DNA of 64,000 bases from Thiodiazotropha sp040506705 (GCA_040506705.1 JBEVWG010000046.1:1-64000), one strand, 5' to 3'; shown: positions 7,890 through 17,231, counted from the first letter of the stretch. Notes: generated by a model from the sequence alone, not told the origin. Translations and numbers: made by a program.

Positions 7890-8789
7890 ATGGTCGAGAA
7901 GAAAATCACGGAACTAAAAGCTGGCATATCATCAGGCCAGATAGTGCCCTACCTTGGTGCGGGTGCGCTCAATGGATCGGTCAATGTTGAAACAGGGGAT
8001 GCCATTCCTGCAGACAGCGACAGCCTCATATTGGCAATGAATAACGGTCGCCCCATGTCTCCAAGACTCATGTACGAGTTTGCACGAGCTGCCATGGACG
8101 TTGAATTAAAGCGGGGCCGCTCTGCTGTCAACCGTTTTCTGGATGAGACCTACGGAAAGCAATCATGGACTCAATCACCTTTGCATGCCTGGCTGGAATC
8201 AGTGAAACCTCACTATGTAGTTGATATCAATCGCGACACTCAGCTGCAGCAGACCTACAGCAATATGCCACACACATTGATTCGCGGAATTTCCAGGGTT
8301 GGTGGAACTGACTACCGATTTCGTATCCATCATTATGATGGTGAGAAATACTCTGAGAAAGAGATTGATCAATCTGAAGCGGATCCCTCTCTGCCAATTC
8401 TATTCAAGCCCATGGGTAGCCCACTTCCAGATGCAACCTATATCGCCTCAGATGCTGACTATGTCGACTACATTACTGAATTGATGGGTGGATTCGCCTT
8501 ACCAAACTATCTGAAAACATATCGAAAAGGTAAACAGTATCTCTTTCTTGGCTTGAGAATGACCCGGGATACTGAGCGCATGGTTCTCTCTGATATAATT
8601 TATGCTGCAGATCAACCTGCAGGTTGGGCTTTAATCCCAGAGCCGAATGATAAAGAGCGACGCTTCTGTAACAAAATGAATATTGAAATAGTAGAAGCCG
8701 ATATCGACACTTTTATAGGTGAAGAGTTTGCTGTTCAACTAAATCAAGACAAGAATGATTCAGCCCTTGAAAGTAAAGTGGTCTGTTGA
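7890..8789 (+). CDS. SIR2-like domain protein, sigma-54-controlled
   Basis: 299 residues from the ATG at 7890, which is preceded by GGGGGAA. The N-terminal VPYLGAGAL motif (about residues 20-28) is the nucleotide-binding loop of SIR2-like proteins, and the C-terminal part (SDIIYAADQPAGWALIP, then an IEIVEAD strand) resembles the SIR2_2 Rossmann layout. No classical sirtuin zinc cysteines are present. Proteins of this type bind or cleave NAD+, and some act in phage defence; here the sigma-54 promoter and nif setting argue for a nitrogen-fixation role. A link to DraT/DraG NAD+ chemistry is only a speculation. It heads an operon with a Cys-rich protein and a hemerythrin. Confidence 0.75.
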   Translation: MVEKKITELKAGISSGQIVPYLGAGALNGSVNVETGDAIPADSDSLILAMNNGRPMSPRLMYEFARAAMDVELKRGRSAVNRFLDETYGKQSWTQSPLHAWLESVKPHYVVDINRDTQLQQTYSNMPHTLIRGISRVGGTDYRFRIHHYDGEKYSEKEIDQSEADPSLPILFKPMGSPLPDATYIASDADYVDYITELMGGFALPNYLKTYRKGKQYLFLGLRMTRDTERMVLSDIIYAADQPAGWALIPEPNDKERRFCNKMNIEIVEADIDTFIGEEFAVQLNQDKNDSALESKVVC

Positions 8790-8825
8790 TTCAACCTTTA
8801 CTACTGAGGAGTATTGAGTAGAAAG

Positions 8826-9083
8826 ATGTCCCATTTCACACCCTGCCAAGGAAAAAACGCCTGCCGTGACAATGGCACAATCTGCCTTACATGTGGCCGA
8901 GAATTGACAGAAATTGTAAAACTGCGCGAACTGATGAAAGAGATTACATCACTTGCAGTCGAGTATGACTATGAGAATGTAGATGATTTCACTCAATACG
9001 TTGCACGTAAAATTACAAAAATGATCGACTATCAAAGAGCAAATCCAGACACATCGATAGAGATCAATGCAGATGCTAATTGA
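8826..9083 (+). CDS. Small Cys-rich (zinc-ribbon-like) protein
   Basis: 85-residue protein beginning MSHFTPCQGKNAC. The first 25 residues carry four cysteines as C-x5-C-x6-C-x2-C, suggesting a zinc or Fe-S site, followed by a helical acidic tail. It vaguely recalls DUF1289-type Cys motifs but I cannot assign a family. Start set at the ATG at 8826; a TTG at 8814 lies too close to the GAGGAG site at 8806-8811. It is 36 bp after the SIR2-like gene and overlaps the hemerythrin gene by 17 bases, so translation is probably coupled. Confidence 0.75.
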   Translation: MSHFTPCQGKNACRDNGTICLTCGRELTEIVKLRELMKEITSLAVEYDYENVDDFTQYVARKITKMIDYQRANPDTSIEINADAN

Positions 9084-9465
9084 TGGCTTCGATCAGCGTT
9101 TTATACTCGATTTACCACAGATGGACGATACTCACTCAGAGTTCGTTGATCTGGTAAATCGACTGGCGGATGCAAACAGGGAGGAGTTCGCATCTCTTTT
9201 TAAAAACCTGGCTGAACATACCCAATCTCATTTTGATAGTGAACAGCAGATGATGGAGGAGTCCCATTTTCCTGCTATTGCAGAACACATTTCTGATCAC
9301 CAGCGGATACTGGGTGAGCTGGCACGTTTTGGCAAGCGTGTTGCAGCCGGCTCAACCACTATGGCCCGTGCTTATGTCAGTGAACAATTACCCAATTGGT
9401 TTGAGTTGCACATTCAAACAATGGATAGTGCGCTCGCCGCTCATCTCAAAAATAACCAGGTTTAG
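9067..9465 (+). CDS. Bacteriohemerythrin
   Basis: 132-residue hemerythrin-domain protein with a non-haem di-iron O2 site. The ligand pattern is visible as MDDTHSEF, HTQSHFDSEQQMM, HISDHQ and a final HIQTMD. It would bind O2 reversibly and could buffer or deliver oxygen near nitrogenase. Last gene of the sigma-54-controlled SIR2-like operon. The ATG at 9067 lies inside the end of the preceding gene with GAGATCA upstream; a second in-frame ATG at 9073 is possible. Confidence 0.92.
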   Translation: MQMLIDGFDQRFILDLPQMDDTHSEFVDLVNRLADANREEFASLFKNLAEHTQSHFDSEQQMMEESHFPAIAEHISDHQRILGELARFGKRVAAGSTTMARAYVSEQLPNWFELHIQTMDSALAAHLKNNQV

Positions 9466-9489
9466 TCTTATTCAGCTGCTCTTTAGTTG

Positions 9490-10182
9490 TTACTCATTCT
9501 CAGCTGCCCCAATAAACCGGTAGATCATTGCACCAATCACGCCACCAATTATTGGTGCAACCCAAAACAGCCAAAGTTGTGCAACGGCCCAATCCCCTAC
9601 AAATAGAGCAACACCAGTACTACGAGCGGGATTGACTGAGGTATTTGTGACCGGAATGCTGATCAAATGAATGAGAGTCAGACATAAGCCGATTGCTATT
9701 GGTGCGAAGCCCTGTGGTGCCCGTTTATCTGTAGCTCCGAGGATAACCACAAGAAACATCATGGTCATAACAACTTCAGTTATGAGAGCAGCCTGTAAGC
9801 CGTAACCTCCAGGAGAGTGTTCAGCGTAACCATTTGAGGCAAAACCGTCAGCTAATTCAAAACCGGCCTTGCCACTGGCAATGAGATACAACACGCCACC
9901 CGCAACAATCCCCCCTAAGACCTGGGCAATGATATAAGGTAGAAGCTCTTTAGCCGGAAAACGTCTACCGGCCCATAGACCAATGGAAACTGCTGGATTG
10001 AGGTGGCATCCGGAGATATGACCAATGGCATATGCCATTGTCAGGACAGTTAAACCAAAGGCTAACGAGACGCCCAACAGACCAATACCCAATTCCGGAA
10101 ACGCAGCTGCTAATACTGCACTGCCACATCCCCCTAGAACCAACCAAAATGTACCAAAGAATTCAGCACCATATTTATTCAT
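9490..10182 (-). CDS. aqpZ: Aquaporin Z-type water channel
   Basis: Six-helix membrane channel of the MIP family. Both half-helix NPA motifs are present (HLNPAVS and NPARS), with the aquaporin-type arginine after the second. Length is 230 residues from the ATG at 10182 (MNKYGAEFFGTF), equal to E. coli AqpZ; the longer frame from 10242 adds a non-homologous leader. It converges with the hemerythrin gene, separated by 24 bp with no clear hairpin. Link to nitrogen fixation is not evident, although AqpZ-type channels can also pass ammonia or CO2 (inference). Confidence 0.93.
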   Translation of the reverse strand: MNKYGAEFFGTFWLVLGGCGSAVLAAAFPELGIGLLGVSLAFGLTVLTMAYAIGHISGCHLNPAVSIGLWAGRRFPAKELLPYIIAQVLGGIVAGGVLYLIASGKAGFELADGFASNGYAEHSPGGYGLQAALITEVVMTMMFLVVILGATDKRAPQGFAPIAIGLCLTLIHLISIPVTNTSVNPARSTGVALFVGDWAVAQLWLFWVAPIIGGVIGAMIYRFIGAAENE

Positions 10183-10284
10183 AATATTTCCATATTTCAG
10201 ATTGATGTTGTCATCAACCGAGAATAGATGAATTGTGCACAAGCGTTAAGTGGTCTACTGTAGAAACTTACAATCTTTCACAAA

Positions 10285-10950
10285 TTACGGAACCTCTAAA
10301 TCACTCTGCTTGCGCTCCCGTGCTGCAGTAAAGAAAATCATTGCCATAGCATAACTGGAGACCAGTCCAGCTGGTAGTGCTAATAAAAACAGCACGACGG
10401 AAGCTAACAAGCCCCCCATAATTATGTTACTCCAGGAGAAGAGCTTCAAATAATTGTAGTTAGACTTCAGCTTCAATAAACGCAGTCCAAACAGAATAGA
10501 TACGATACCCATTGGGATCAGTAACACAAAAAAGCTGATAGAGATCAGATTAAACTCTTCCGCATCTGCAGGCATAAATATATTTAACACTGCCATAATG
10601 AGAGAGAGTGCTACTAAAATAGTGATATATCGATCTGCAGTGTGAGTTTCCAATCTAATATTGAGTAACTGCTTAAACATAATCAGCAGATAGATGTAAA
10701 TCGCGCTATCAACAATATTAAAGAGATTACCAAAGGTGGTATAGAACTCATTCTCAGGCTCAACGCCACTCATGAATGAAATAGCAATCGCTGGAATTGT
10801 TGCAATCAGATAGAAAATCGTAAGCCAGGCAAGGAATAGGAGCTTTCCAGTGGTTAAACTGCCCCTGACAAAGGATTGAGGAACTATCTCTTCCTTTAAG
10901 AGCTCTGATTCAGGTGTTTTATAGACAGAATCACTATTTGATATAGTCAT
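10285..10950 (-). CDS. Polytopic membrane protein of unknown function
   Basis: 221 residues with about six predicted hydrophobic segments after a 35-residue polar N-terminus (for example LLFLAWLTIFYLIATIPAIA, and others centred near residues 85, 115, 145, 175 and 205). Family not recognised. It lies 102 bp upstream of aqpZ in the same direction and may be co-transcribed with it. Confidence 0.75.
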   Translation of the reverse strand: MTISNSDSVYKTPESELLKEEIVPQSFVRGSLTTGKLLFLAWLTIFYLIATIPAIAISFMSGVEPENEFYTTFGNLFNIVDSAIYIYLLIMFKQLLNIRLETHTADRYITILVALSLIMAVLNIFMPADAEEFNLISISFFVLLIPMGIVSILFGLRLLKLKSNYNYLKLFSWSNIIMGGLLASVVLFLLALPAGLVSSYAMAMIFFTAARERKQSDLEVP

Positions 10951-11162
10951 TAGGAATCACTTTCCGTAATTTCAGCTGTTATTTCTGGTTTAGTAACATG
11001 CTGATGCATAATAGCATCTGCATTAGTTTTTATATTTTCCGTTAGTTCGTGCATTAATAGGGAATTAGTATAGCAATACCAGGATTTTGTGGTTATTTTT
11101 CCTTTAAATTCAATACTTAATGATATTCACATTTCGGAACGAGATTTTCTCTTAATATTAAT

Positions 11163-12713
11163 ATGATCAGATTTCCTATCGTTTTCGCCAAATGGCGAAG
11201 TTTCACAACCCGTTTGGTATTGTGCCTTTGCCTGGTCCTTGCACATAGTATTAGCAACCTTGCTGTAGCCAATCCTTTTACCCAGCCAATCTGTGACACT
11301 GAGGATAAGGTACGCTATTCAGCTGAATCCATAAAACAAAAAATAACCGCATTCCAGGTACTCACTGAAGAAGCGCTCAGTTTACGCTCCGAATCGATCA
11401 TCTTCCTATCTCAAGTCAAGGAGAAGCAGCGGTTAAAACAGCCACTTCTTGGGGCAGATATGCGTCTGCTGAGTGCTGGTGCTGCAGAACTGATCAATCA
11501 ACGCAAACTGCTGTGGTATGTTGCAACCCTGCATGAATGCTGGCTAGATGAACCCATTCCAGACGATCCCCTACTAGCCAGAAACCAGGCAATTGGCATC
11601 ACCATGTCCCTGTCGGCAGCATTAATTCTCTATGACAACTATCTCACAGCTGTTGCGCTTTATCAGGACGACCTTTTTTTGCGGAATCATATCAACGAAG
11701 GCGACTCCGCATATCTTGTGCCCAAGGGTGAGCTTAGAAAGGTTGCTACTTCATTTACCTCGGCAGTTAATCGAGCACGTGTCAGGCGTGGCTTGATATG
11801 GTACGAGAAACATGCTGCATATTTATCAGAATCTGACCATGATAGTGAACGCTATCTGGCCACCCTGATTGAACAGAGTCCATCCTACACAATGGTAAGA
11901 AAAATCAGGCCATTAAATTATGCTGGAAACCTGATTGAGCTCATTGGAACCACATCAGTAGATACCTTGTATACCATACAGAATGAAGGGATCAGTTTGT
12001 CGAGTATGATCTTCGGAAATGTAATCGGCTTAGTAGAGTCCCGTCGTGGCAAACTTGATAAACGACCTGAGATTCATAATCGACTAACCAAAGAGCTGCG
12101 GGCTGGGGATGTTCTTCTGGAAAAGACCCCTTTTCGCCTAACCGACTCATTCATACCAGGCCACTGGGGGCATGCTGCCGTCTGGATCGGCACCGAATCT
12201 GAACTGCGTGATTTGGAAATCTGGAATCATCCAGTGGTAAAACCTTATCATCAGCAGATACGTGATGAGCGTGGGGTAGTCGAAGCACTGCGCTCAGGTG
12301 TGGAGATGAACACGCTTCAACACTTTATGAATGTAGATGATCTGGCTGTACTGCGCCAGAGCAATCTTAATCAAAAGCAGCGTCGCAGAGTGATCCTTCA
12401 GGCTCTGCGTCAAGTGGGAAAAGCATATGATTTCAGCTTTGATACCCAGAGCACTAATAAGATAGTCTGCTCGGAGCTGGTATATCATGCTTATGGTGAG
12501 GTAGATTGGCCAACAGAACGTAAGTTAGGCCGAGTCGTGGTCAGCCCTGATAATATTGCACAAAAAGCAGTTGATGGTGACCTGTTCAGTGTTGTTGTTC
12601 TCTATCACGATGGCAATGAAATAATGAACCATCCTCAAAAGCAACTGAACAATTTGATCAAACCTAAAGTGGTAGCCCTTGCCTATAGCGGTTTAAATAA
12701 TATTTCACCTTAA
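11163..12713 (+). CDS. Secreted YiiX-like permuted papain-fold (NlpC/P60 superfamily) enzyme
   Basis: 516 residues with an N-terminal signal or anchor (LVLCLCLVLAHSISNLAVA, about residues 18-36), a helical middle of about 280 residues, and a C-terminal YiiX/YebB-type domain (about 320-490). In the latter GDVLLEKTP opens the fold, GHWGHAAVW supplies the catalytic histidine, and NKIVCSELVYHAY the catalytic cysteine, the permuted His-then-Cys order of this family. It is likely an amidase or lipid/peptide hydrolase acting in the periplasm. It is single, divergent from the membrane protein at 10285-10950, and unrelated in function to neighbouring nif genes as far as can be seen. Confidence 0.82.
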   Translation: MIRFPIVFAKWRSFTTRLVLCLCLVLAHSISNLAVANPFTQPICDTEDKVRYSAESIKQKITAFQVLTEEALSLRSESIIFLSQVKEKQRLKQPLLGADMRLLSAGAAELINQRKLLWYVATLHECWLDEPIPDDPLLARNQAIGITMSLSAALILYDNYLTAVALYQDDLFLRNHINEGDSAYLVPKGELRKVATSFTSAVNRARVRRGLIWYEKHAAYLSESDHDSERYLATLIEQSPSYTMVRKIRPLNYAGNLIELIGTTSVDTLYTIQNEGISLSSMIFGNVIGLVESRRGKLDKRPEIHNRLTKELRAGDVLLEKTPFRLTDSFIPGHWGHAAVWIGTESELRDLEIWNHPVVKPYHQQIRDERGVVEALRSGVEMNTLQHFMNVDDLAVLRQSNLNQKQRRRVILQALRQVGKAYDFSFDTQSTNKIVCSELVYHAYGEVDWPTERKLGRVVVSPDNIAQKAVDGDLFSVVVLYHDGNEIMNHPQKQLNNLIKPKVVALAYSGLNNISP

Positions 12714-13239
12714 AGATTTTAAACCTATGACGAGGTACACTAGCAATAGTTGTTGCTTGATGAGATTGCATTAGCTTGCCGCTGTGTGAAATGCAGAGTT
12801 GTTGTTGGACTAATTAAGGTGAAAGGCAGTTTAAATCTGCCTACAACCAGATCAAATGCCTACCCGCTCCCAATTTATTGGGAAGCATGCAAACTTTAAA
12901 ACGATCTATGGTGGTAGTGTTGAATCTGCTAAAGATATCTCTTGGTATAGAGTTGTATAGTTGATCAACAGTATGGCTGCTATCTAAACAGCCAGCATTA
13001 GAACTGATTTGATGCCCATTATTCTTTATTAAGAGGTCGTTCACTTACTTCTACTCCACAATAGTGACCTATTCAGTATGAATAATTACTACTATTGCCA
13101 TAGCTACTGAAATCTCAACACAGCAACCAGTGTGCCAACATGGGGTTACTGCTTGAATACCCTACTTATTTTTTATGGAGTACTATCTAATATAAACGGA
13201 CTGTGTAAGAAATATCGACAGTTTTTTACGGGAATTAAT
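12714..13239. other. Intergenic region with two small hairpins, no gene seen
   Basis: 526 bases between the YiiX-like gene and draG (convergent). GGCAG/CTGCC (12826-12842) and TCCCAA/TTGGGA (12868-12883) form short stem-loops that could serve as weak terminators. A 67-codon frame on the minus strand (12841-13044) has no recognisable features and is not called. Confidence 0.5.
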
Positions 13240-14166
13240 CTATATTATGCCTGTCACGCCAGGATGATCAGCTGCTAATTTTAATAACTCATTTGTCTGC
13301 TTTTCACAATATTTTTTTATCTTTTTATCTATGCTTTTAAGCCATCTTTCCGGTATCTGACTCGGACCATAGAAAGCACCAGCAATCATGCCAACAATGG
13401 CACCCGTTGTATCAGCATCACCACCACGATTGACTACGTCGACTAGTATTGCCTCAAAGTCATCACTCTCAAACAGGGCCTGAAAAACAACCTGCAATGT
13501 ATCGACGATATATCCGCTGGGATTTTCAACTCTCTTCTTATCGAAACGAAATTCACGGTGTTGTTCGACCAAACGGTCAGCTATCTGCCTTAGTGTAGCT
13601 TTGTCTTCGCCCTTCATGGCTGCGACACACATTTCCAGGACAGCTTCAGTTCCGGCATCAGAGAGGGGGTTATTGTGGGTGGTATGAGCTTGAGTACGGG
13701 ATGCAACAACCAAGGTGTCAATGGGACTATTACAGTAAAGAATAGCGATGGGTAGGCAGCGCATGCAGGCACCATTTCCTGCATCATATTCATTCTCTTC
13801 TACCCAGGGGTTGCCTGTATTGCGGAATTGAATTACCCCACGCCTTACCGTATTACCAATATCTATTGGTTTTCCTCGCATCCATTCGCTGAAAGCCTGG
13901 GCAACAGCTTTGGCACTGACACCACCACTTTTCACCAGGGCTTCTCCCAAGGCCAGGCTCATCTCTGTATCATCCGTAACCTGTCCCGGCTTCAGGTGTA
14001 GCCATCCGCCACCTTTAATGGTGTCATGAACACCATATTGGGTCTTTATTTCATTGGGGGTAAGGAATTCTGTCGTGGCACCCAAAGCATCACCAATAGC
14101 CAACCCCAGATATGCTGAGAGCGCCCGTTGAGCAAGGTTCCTGTCTATATTATTTTGCTCTTGCAT
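13240..14166 (-). CDS. draG: ADP-ribosyl-[dinitrogen reductase] hydrolase
   Basis: DraG removes ADP-ribose from Arg101 of NifH, reactivating nitrogenase. The 308-residue protein shows the ADP-ribosylglycohydrolase fold with binuclear Mn2+ site residues in VTDDTEMSLALGEA (about residue 65) and GGDADTTGAIVG (about 250), and an N-terminal GLAIGDALGATTEF. It is the last gene of the nifB-to-draG series, 68 bp after nifQ, so the reactivating enzyme is expected under NifA control, unlike draT, which lies divergent to nifH. Confidence 0.94.
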   Translation of the reverse strand: MQEQNNIDRNLAQRALSAYLGLAIGDALGATTEFLTPNEIKTQYGVHDTIKGGGWLHLKPGQVTDDTEMSLALGEALVKSGGVSAKAVAQAFSEWMRGKPIDIGNTVRRGVIQFRNTGNPWVEENEYDAGNGACMRCLPIAILYCNSPIDTLVVASRTQAHTTHNNPLSDAGTEAVLEMCVAAMKGEDKATLRQIADRLVEQHREFRFDKKRVENPSGYIVDTLQVVFQALFESDDFEAILVDVVNRGGDADTTGAIVGMIAGAFYGPSQIPERWLKSIDKKIKKYCEKQTNELLKLAADHPGVTGII

Positions 14167-14234
14167 CTATTGGTGCTATCTCTGTGCCAGCCTTAGCAGG
14201 AGTGCCAAATAACAGAGGCTGAAATAGTGGTTCG

Positions 14235-14816
14235 TTAATCTTCTGGAGCAAAGCAGTTGATATAGTCTGCACATGCTTCGCAGCTGGGAGCACGACAAGT
14301 ATATATGCCTTCTGTTTCACATAAACGTTTATAGAGAAATTTTTTCCACTTCATATTCTTTGTGTTCAAATCTGCCAAAGGGGTAAAGTGGTCACTCATT
14401 AGTTTAGACAGATCGGCTCTGCTCCAAAGTCCTAAATCCTGCCATAGATGATCGCTGCCCAAACAGCCAAACACCAATATTTCAGCCAGCCACCGTTCAG
14501 ATTGGCTCTGATGGGTGCTATTGCCGAGGATCAGTTTGCGCAAATCATCCATCTCCTCGTCATTATCACACATTGGTGGATGGTCGTAACCTAGCAGGGA
14601 ATGTGGTTGTATTCTTGGGAAATGGGTTTGTATAAGACGTCTGAATTCCAACTCCCCCAGACCTAACCATTGAGGCAAAGCACTCTGACCGTACGACCAG
14701 GATGATAGAATGCGCGCCAGGATATCCTCTACAGAGCTCTCCTGGCGCGCAGCCGCTCCGATCAGTTTAGCGTAACATTGCGCTACACCATCACTATCCG
14801 GAACTGGATGAGACAT
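14235..14816 (-). CDS. nifQ: NifQ, molybdenum donor for FeMo-co synthesis
   Basis: NifQ carries a Mo-Fe-S cluster and supplies molybdenum to FeMo-co assembly. The diagnostic C-terminus is present: MKWKKFLYKRLC followed by a C-x4-C-x2-C-x5-C cluster ending in NCF. Length is 193 residues from the ATG at 14816, whose first bases overlap the TGA of the upstream ferredoxin (TGATG), with GAGGCG ahead of it; a GTG one codon earlier (14819) is the alternative. Membership in the nifB operon matches Azotobacter and Klebsiella arrangements. Confidence 0.93.
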   Translation of the reverse strand: MSHPVPDSDGVAQCYAKLIGAAARQESSVEDILARILSSWSYGQSALPQWLGLGELEFRRLIQTHFPRIQPHSLLGYDHPPMCDNDEEMDDLRKLILGNSTHQSQSERWLAEILVFGCLGSDHLWQDLGLWSRADLSKLMSDHFTPLADLNTKNMKWKKFLYKRLCETEGIYTCRAPSCEACADYINCFAPED

Positions 14817-15172
14817 CACAGCGCCTCATATTCGACAACGACATCCTCGTCCCTGGGAATAAATTGGCAGGCCAACCGCCACTCACTCGGCAAGTCATCA
14901 ACAATCATCTTTTCCATATCATCCTTGCTGAGTTTACCCAATTCTCTAAGAACCTTTTTCTCTTTTTCTTCGAGGTGGTAACCCATAGGTTGTTTGTCAC
15001 CGATATACTGGACACGGATAACACAACTCCCACAATCACCGTCTCCGCAATCGAATTTGATTGGGATCTTATTGGTTTTGGCAATCTTTAACACAGTTTC
15101 TGTAAAACTGCCCGCAACCGCATAGACGGTTTTGTCTTTGTATTCAGGATTGCTAAATGTAATCAGAGGCAT
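14816..15172 (-). CDS. 2Fe-2S ferredoxin, nif-associated
   Basis: 118-residue plant/adrenodoxin-fold 2Fe-2S protein. Ligands lie in CGDGDCGSCVIRV (residues about 42-54) with the fourth cysteine in EWRLACQF near residue 100. It has an insertion of about 25 residues between the third and fourth cysteine compared with the ferredoxin at 15199-15483. The ATG follows GGAG. The stop overlaps the nifQ start, so the two are translationally coupled. It probably supplies electrons to cofactor assembly or to the flavodiiron protein encoded two genes upstream (inference). Confidence 0.88.
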   Translation of the reverse strand: MPLITFSNPEYKDKTVYAVAGSFTETVLKIAKTNKIPIKFDCGDGDCGSCVIRVQYIGDKQPMGYHLEEKEKKVLRELGKLSKDDMEKMIVDDLPSEWRLACQFIPRDEDVVVEYEAL

Positions 15173-15198
15173 ATCTTGAACTCCTAAGAAGTATTTGA

Positions 15199-15483
15199 TC
15201 AGGCAGGCTTAACAGAGCAATCACCCAGAATCTGCGCCTGACATGCAAGGCGGTCATGACGTCCAGCCATGTTCTCCTTAAGCACTTTCTCCTCTAAAAC
15301 TGAAGGCTCAGTCAGGTTATTCCAGCCATCTTCAACATGCATCATGCAAGTTCCACAATCCCCTTCACGGCAGCCATAGATAATACCGGCACCAATTTTC
15401 TCAGAGACTTCAATAACTCTTGTACCAGCTGGCACATTGACTGTCTGTTCAATGTCTTCAAATGTGATTTTCGCTTTTGCCAT
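15199..15483 (-). CDS. 2Fe-2S ferredoxin, nif-associated
   Basis: 94-residue 2Fe-2S ferredoxin with CREGDCGTCMMHV (about residues 37-49) and the last ligand in DRLACQAQ near residue 80. It is of normal size and precedes a second, longer paralogue by 26 bp. An AGGTGA site precedes the ATG. It is located between the flavodiiron protein and nifQ and is likely part of the electron supply to nitrogenase-related reactions. Confidence 0.9.
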   Translation of the reverse strand: MAKAKITFEDIEQTVNVPAGTRVIEVSEKIGAGIIYGCREGDCGTCMMHVEDGWNNLTEPSVLEEKVLKENMAGRHDRLACQAQILGDCSVKPA

Positions 15484-15522
15484 TTCAATTCACCTGTTGC
15501 TTAAAGTTAAATATTTGTCGGA

Positions 15523-16809
15523 TTAAGCCAAATCGGCTAAATCAATCACGCCTTTGTTCTGTTTTTTTCCTACCATTTCCTCTGCAATGGCTTTGCCAAA
15601 TGCTCGGCATTCCACTAACTCTTCTTCGGTGGGAATCAATTTTATTCTTAAACCCTGCTGGGGGATGCGCATTTTCAAACCGCGCATTCTGTCCTCGATC
15701 ATTGGAACCGCTTCACCACTCCAACCAAAAGAGCCAAATGCACCACCCAGTTTGCCCTTGAGATTGACCACTACCAGTGATGAGAGAAGATCCCAAACAG
15801 GCTTAACCGCATCACCATTGATGGTGGGAGAGCCAAATAACAGTGCATCTGCCTCTTCTATCAAATCCACAAAGGGGCCTATCTCCCCTCCTTCAAGGTC
15901 ATACAGAGAGACTCTGACCCCTTTAATGGATGCCGCACCTTCATTGATCTCTTCTGCCATCCTGGCTGTGTTTCCATAGGAACTCATGTAGAAGATAACC
16001 AGGGACTGTCGATCTACACCGATCTCCCTTGAGAGACTGGAAGTTGAAAGTTCACGGTAATGTGTAACATAACGTCGCGGACGCTCTCTTAGAATCGGGC
16101 CATGAGTAGGCGCAATCTGCTTAATCTTAAGGGGCTCAATCAATTTCAGCGCATCCATTACATGATTCTTGAATGGTCTCATGATGTGCGCATAGTAATA
16201 ATCAAAAGAGAAACGAAAATCACCAACCAGGTCATTGAACAATCGTTTATCACAGTAGTGGCAGCCGAACACATCGCCCGAAAACAATATGCCCTCCTCT
16301 TCGAGGTAAGTACATTGCGTGTCTGGCCAGTGCAAAAAAGGTGTGTGAAGAAATCGTAGTGTCCGATCACCAAGAGAGATGCGATCGTCTGTTGTTACCG
16401 TGGTGTACTCGAAAGCGTCATCACTTGTAGGTTTAAGTAATGCTTTGAGCATCGAGGTGGCTCTTTGTGAAATATAGAGTTTTGCCTGAGGAGCGCGACG
16501 CATCAACTCAGGTAGAGCTCCAGTATGATCGGGTTCAAGATGGTTAAGGATAATCGCTTTGATCTCCTTATAATCAACCTCAGACTCAAGCCGGGCAAAG
16601 AACTCATCACTAAAGTTCTCTTTGACTGTATCAATGATAGCGACACCATCATCACCCTTTACAAGATAGGAGTTGTAGCTGGTTCCGTTAGCCGTACTGA
16701 GGATGATATCGAATGTTCTCAAGGAGGGATCGAGTGCGCCAATCCAATACACATCATCTGCGAATTCGACAGCTTCTCTATGGCGGGATACATCGACTTC
16801 GTTACTCAC
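15523..16809 (-). CDS. A-type flavodiiron protein (FprA-like)
   Basis: 428-residue flavodiiron protein: N-terminal beta-lactamase-like di-iron domain (1-255) with the ligand motif HLEPDHTG, then a C-terminal flavodoxin domain (about 258-405) whose FMN loop is YMSSYGNTARM. Such enzymes reduce O2 to water or NO to N2O using ferredoxin- or rubredoxin-derived electrons. Inside a nif operon with ferredoxins on either side, a role in local O2 removal is the natural reading. GTG start at 16809 overlaps the nifO stop (GTGA). Confidence 0.93.
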   Translation of the reverse strand: MSNEVDVSRHREAVEFADDVYWIGALDPSLRTFDIILSTANGTSYNSYLVKGDDGVAIIDTVKENFSDEFFARLESEVDYKEIKAIILNHLEPDHTGALPELMRRAPQAKLYISQRATSMLKALLKPTSDDAFEYTTVTTDDRISLGDRTLRFLHTPFLHWPDTQCTYLEEEGILFSGDVFGCHYCDKRLFNDLVGDFRFSFDYYYAHIMRPFKNHVMDALKLIEPLKIKQIAPTHGPILRERPRRYVTHYRELSTSSLSREIGVDRQSLVIFYMSSYGNTARMAEEINEGAASIKGVRVSLYDLEGGEIGPFVDLIEEADALLFGSPTINGDAVKPVWDLLSSLVVVNLKGKLGGAFGSFGWSGEAVPMIEDRMRGLKMRIPQQGLRIKLIPTEEELVECRAFGKAIAEEMVGKKQNKGVIDLADLA

Positions 16810-17231
16810 GGTGGTGCCTCACAGACTTGTTGTTCCGTCGTCTCCATGGGGCAGCTTTGTAGATCTTTTTTTCCCTCAATAGTGACTCCAAGCTTATCGA
16901 GTACAGTACCCGGAGTGAAGCCGGATTGCCTCAGAGATTGGCAAATCATCAGGGGTCGCTTAATCAATATTGGGTTACCAATCATCAACTCAAGAGCTGC
17001 AATTTCATCAAGCTGATCTATCTTAATCTCACCACTTTTAACTTGAGGCGCACTGTCATTAAACCAGCTGGATACAGGTTTGTTTTCAAAAAAAGGGCGC
17101 AGACTTTCGTGTGTCCAGGGTTCACTGAGAATATCCCGGACTTCTAAAGTAATCCCCAATTTACGCAGGATAGCTTTCTGTTGTTGATTACCCACACAGC
17201 CTGGTTTTTCATAAAAAACCAGTTCAGTCAT
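16806..17231 (-). CDS. nifO: Nitrogenase-associated ArsC/Spx-family protein (NifO)
   Basis: 141-residue thioredoxin-fold protein of the ArsC/Spx class known as NifO beside nifB and nifQ in Azotobacter and Pseudomonas. The N-terminus FYEKPGCVGNQQQK retains only the first cysteine of the CxxC-like site, as in that family; KRPLMIC is the conserved core strand. NifO has been linked to nitrate/molybdenum effects on nitrogenase. It overlaps the 66-residue gene upstream by 8 bases and the flavodiiron gene downstream by 4. Confidence 0.88.
   Translation of the reverse strand: MTELVFYEKPGCVGNQQQKAILRKLGITLEVRDILSEPWTHESLRPFFENKPVSSWFNDSAPQVKSGEIKIDQLDEIAALELMIGNPILIKRPLMICQSLRQSGFTPGTVLDKLGVTIEGKKDLQSCPMETTEQQVCEAPP

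Noticed and set aside
12841..13044. 67-codon minus-strand frame in the gap before draG
   Set aside because: No ribosome-binding site, no family resemblance, and overlaps hairpins.
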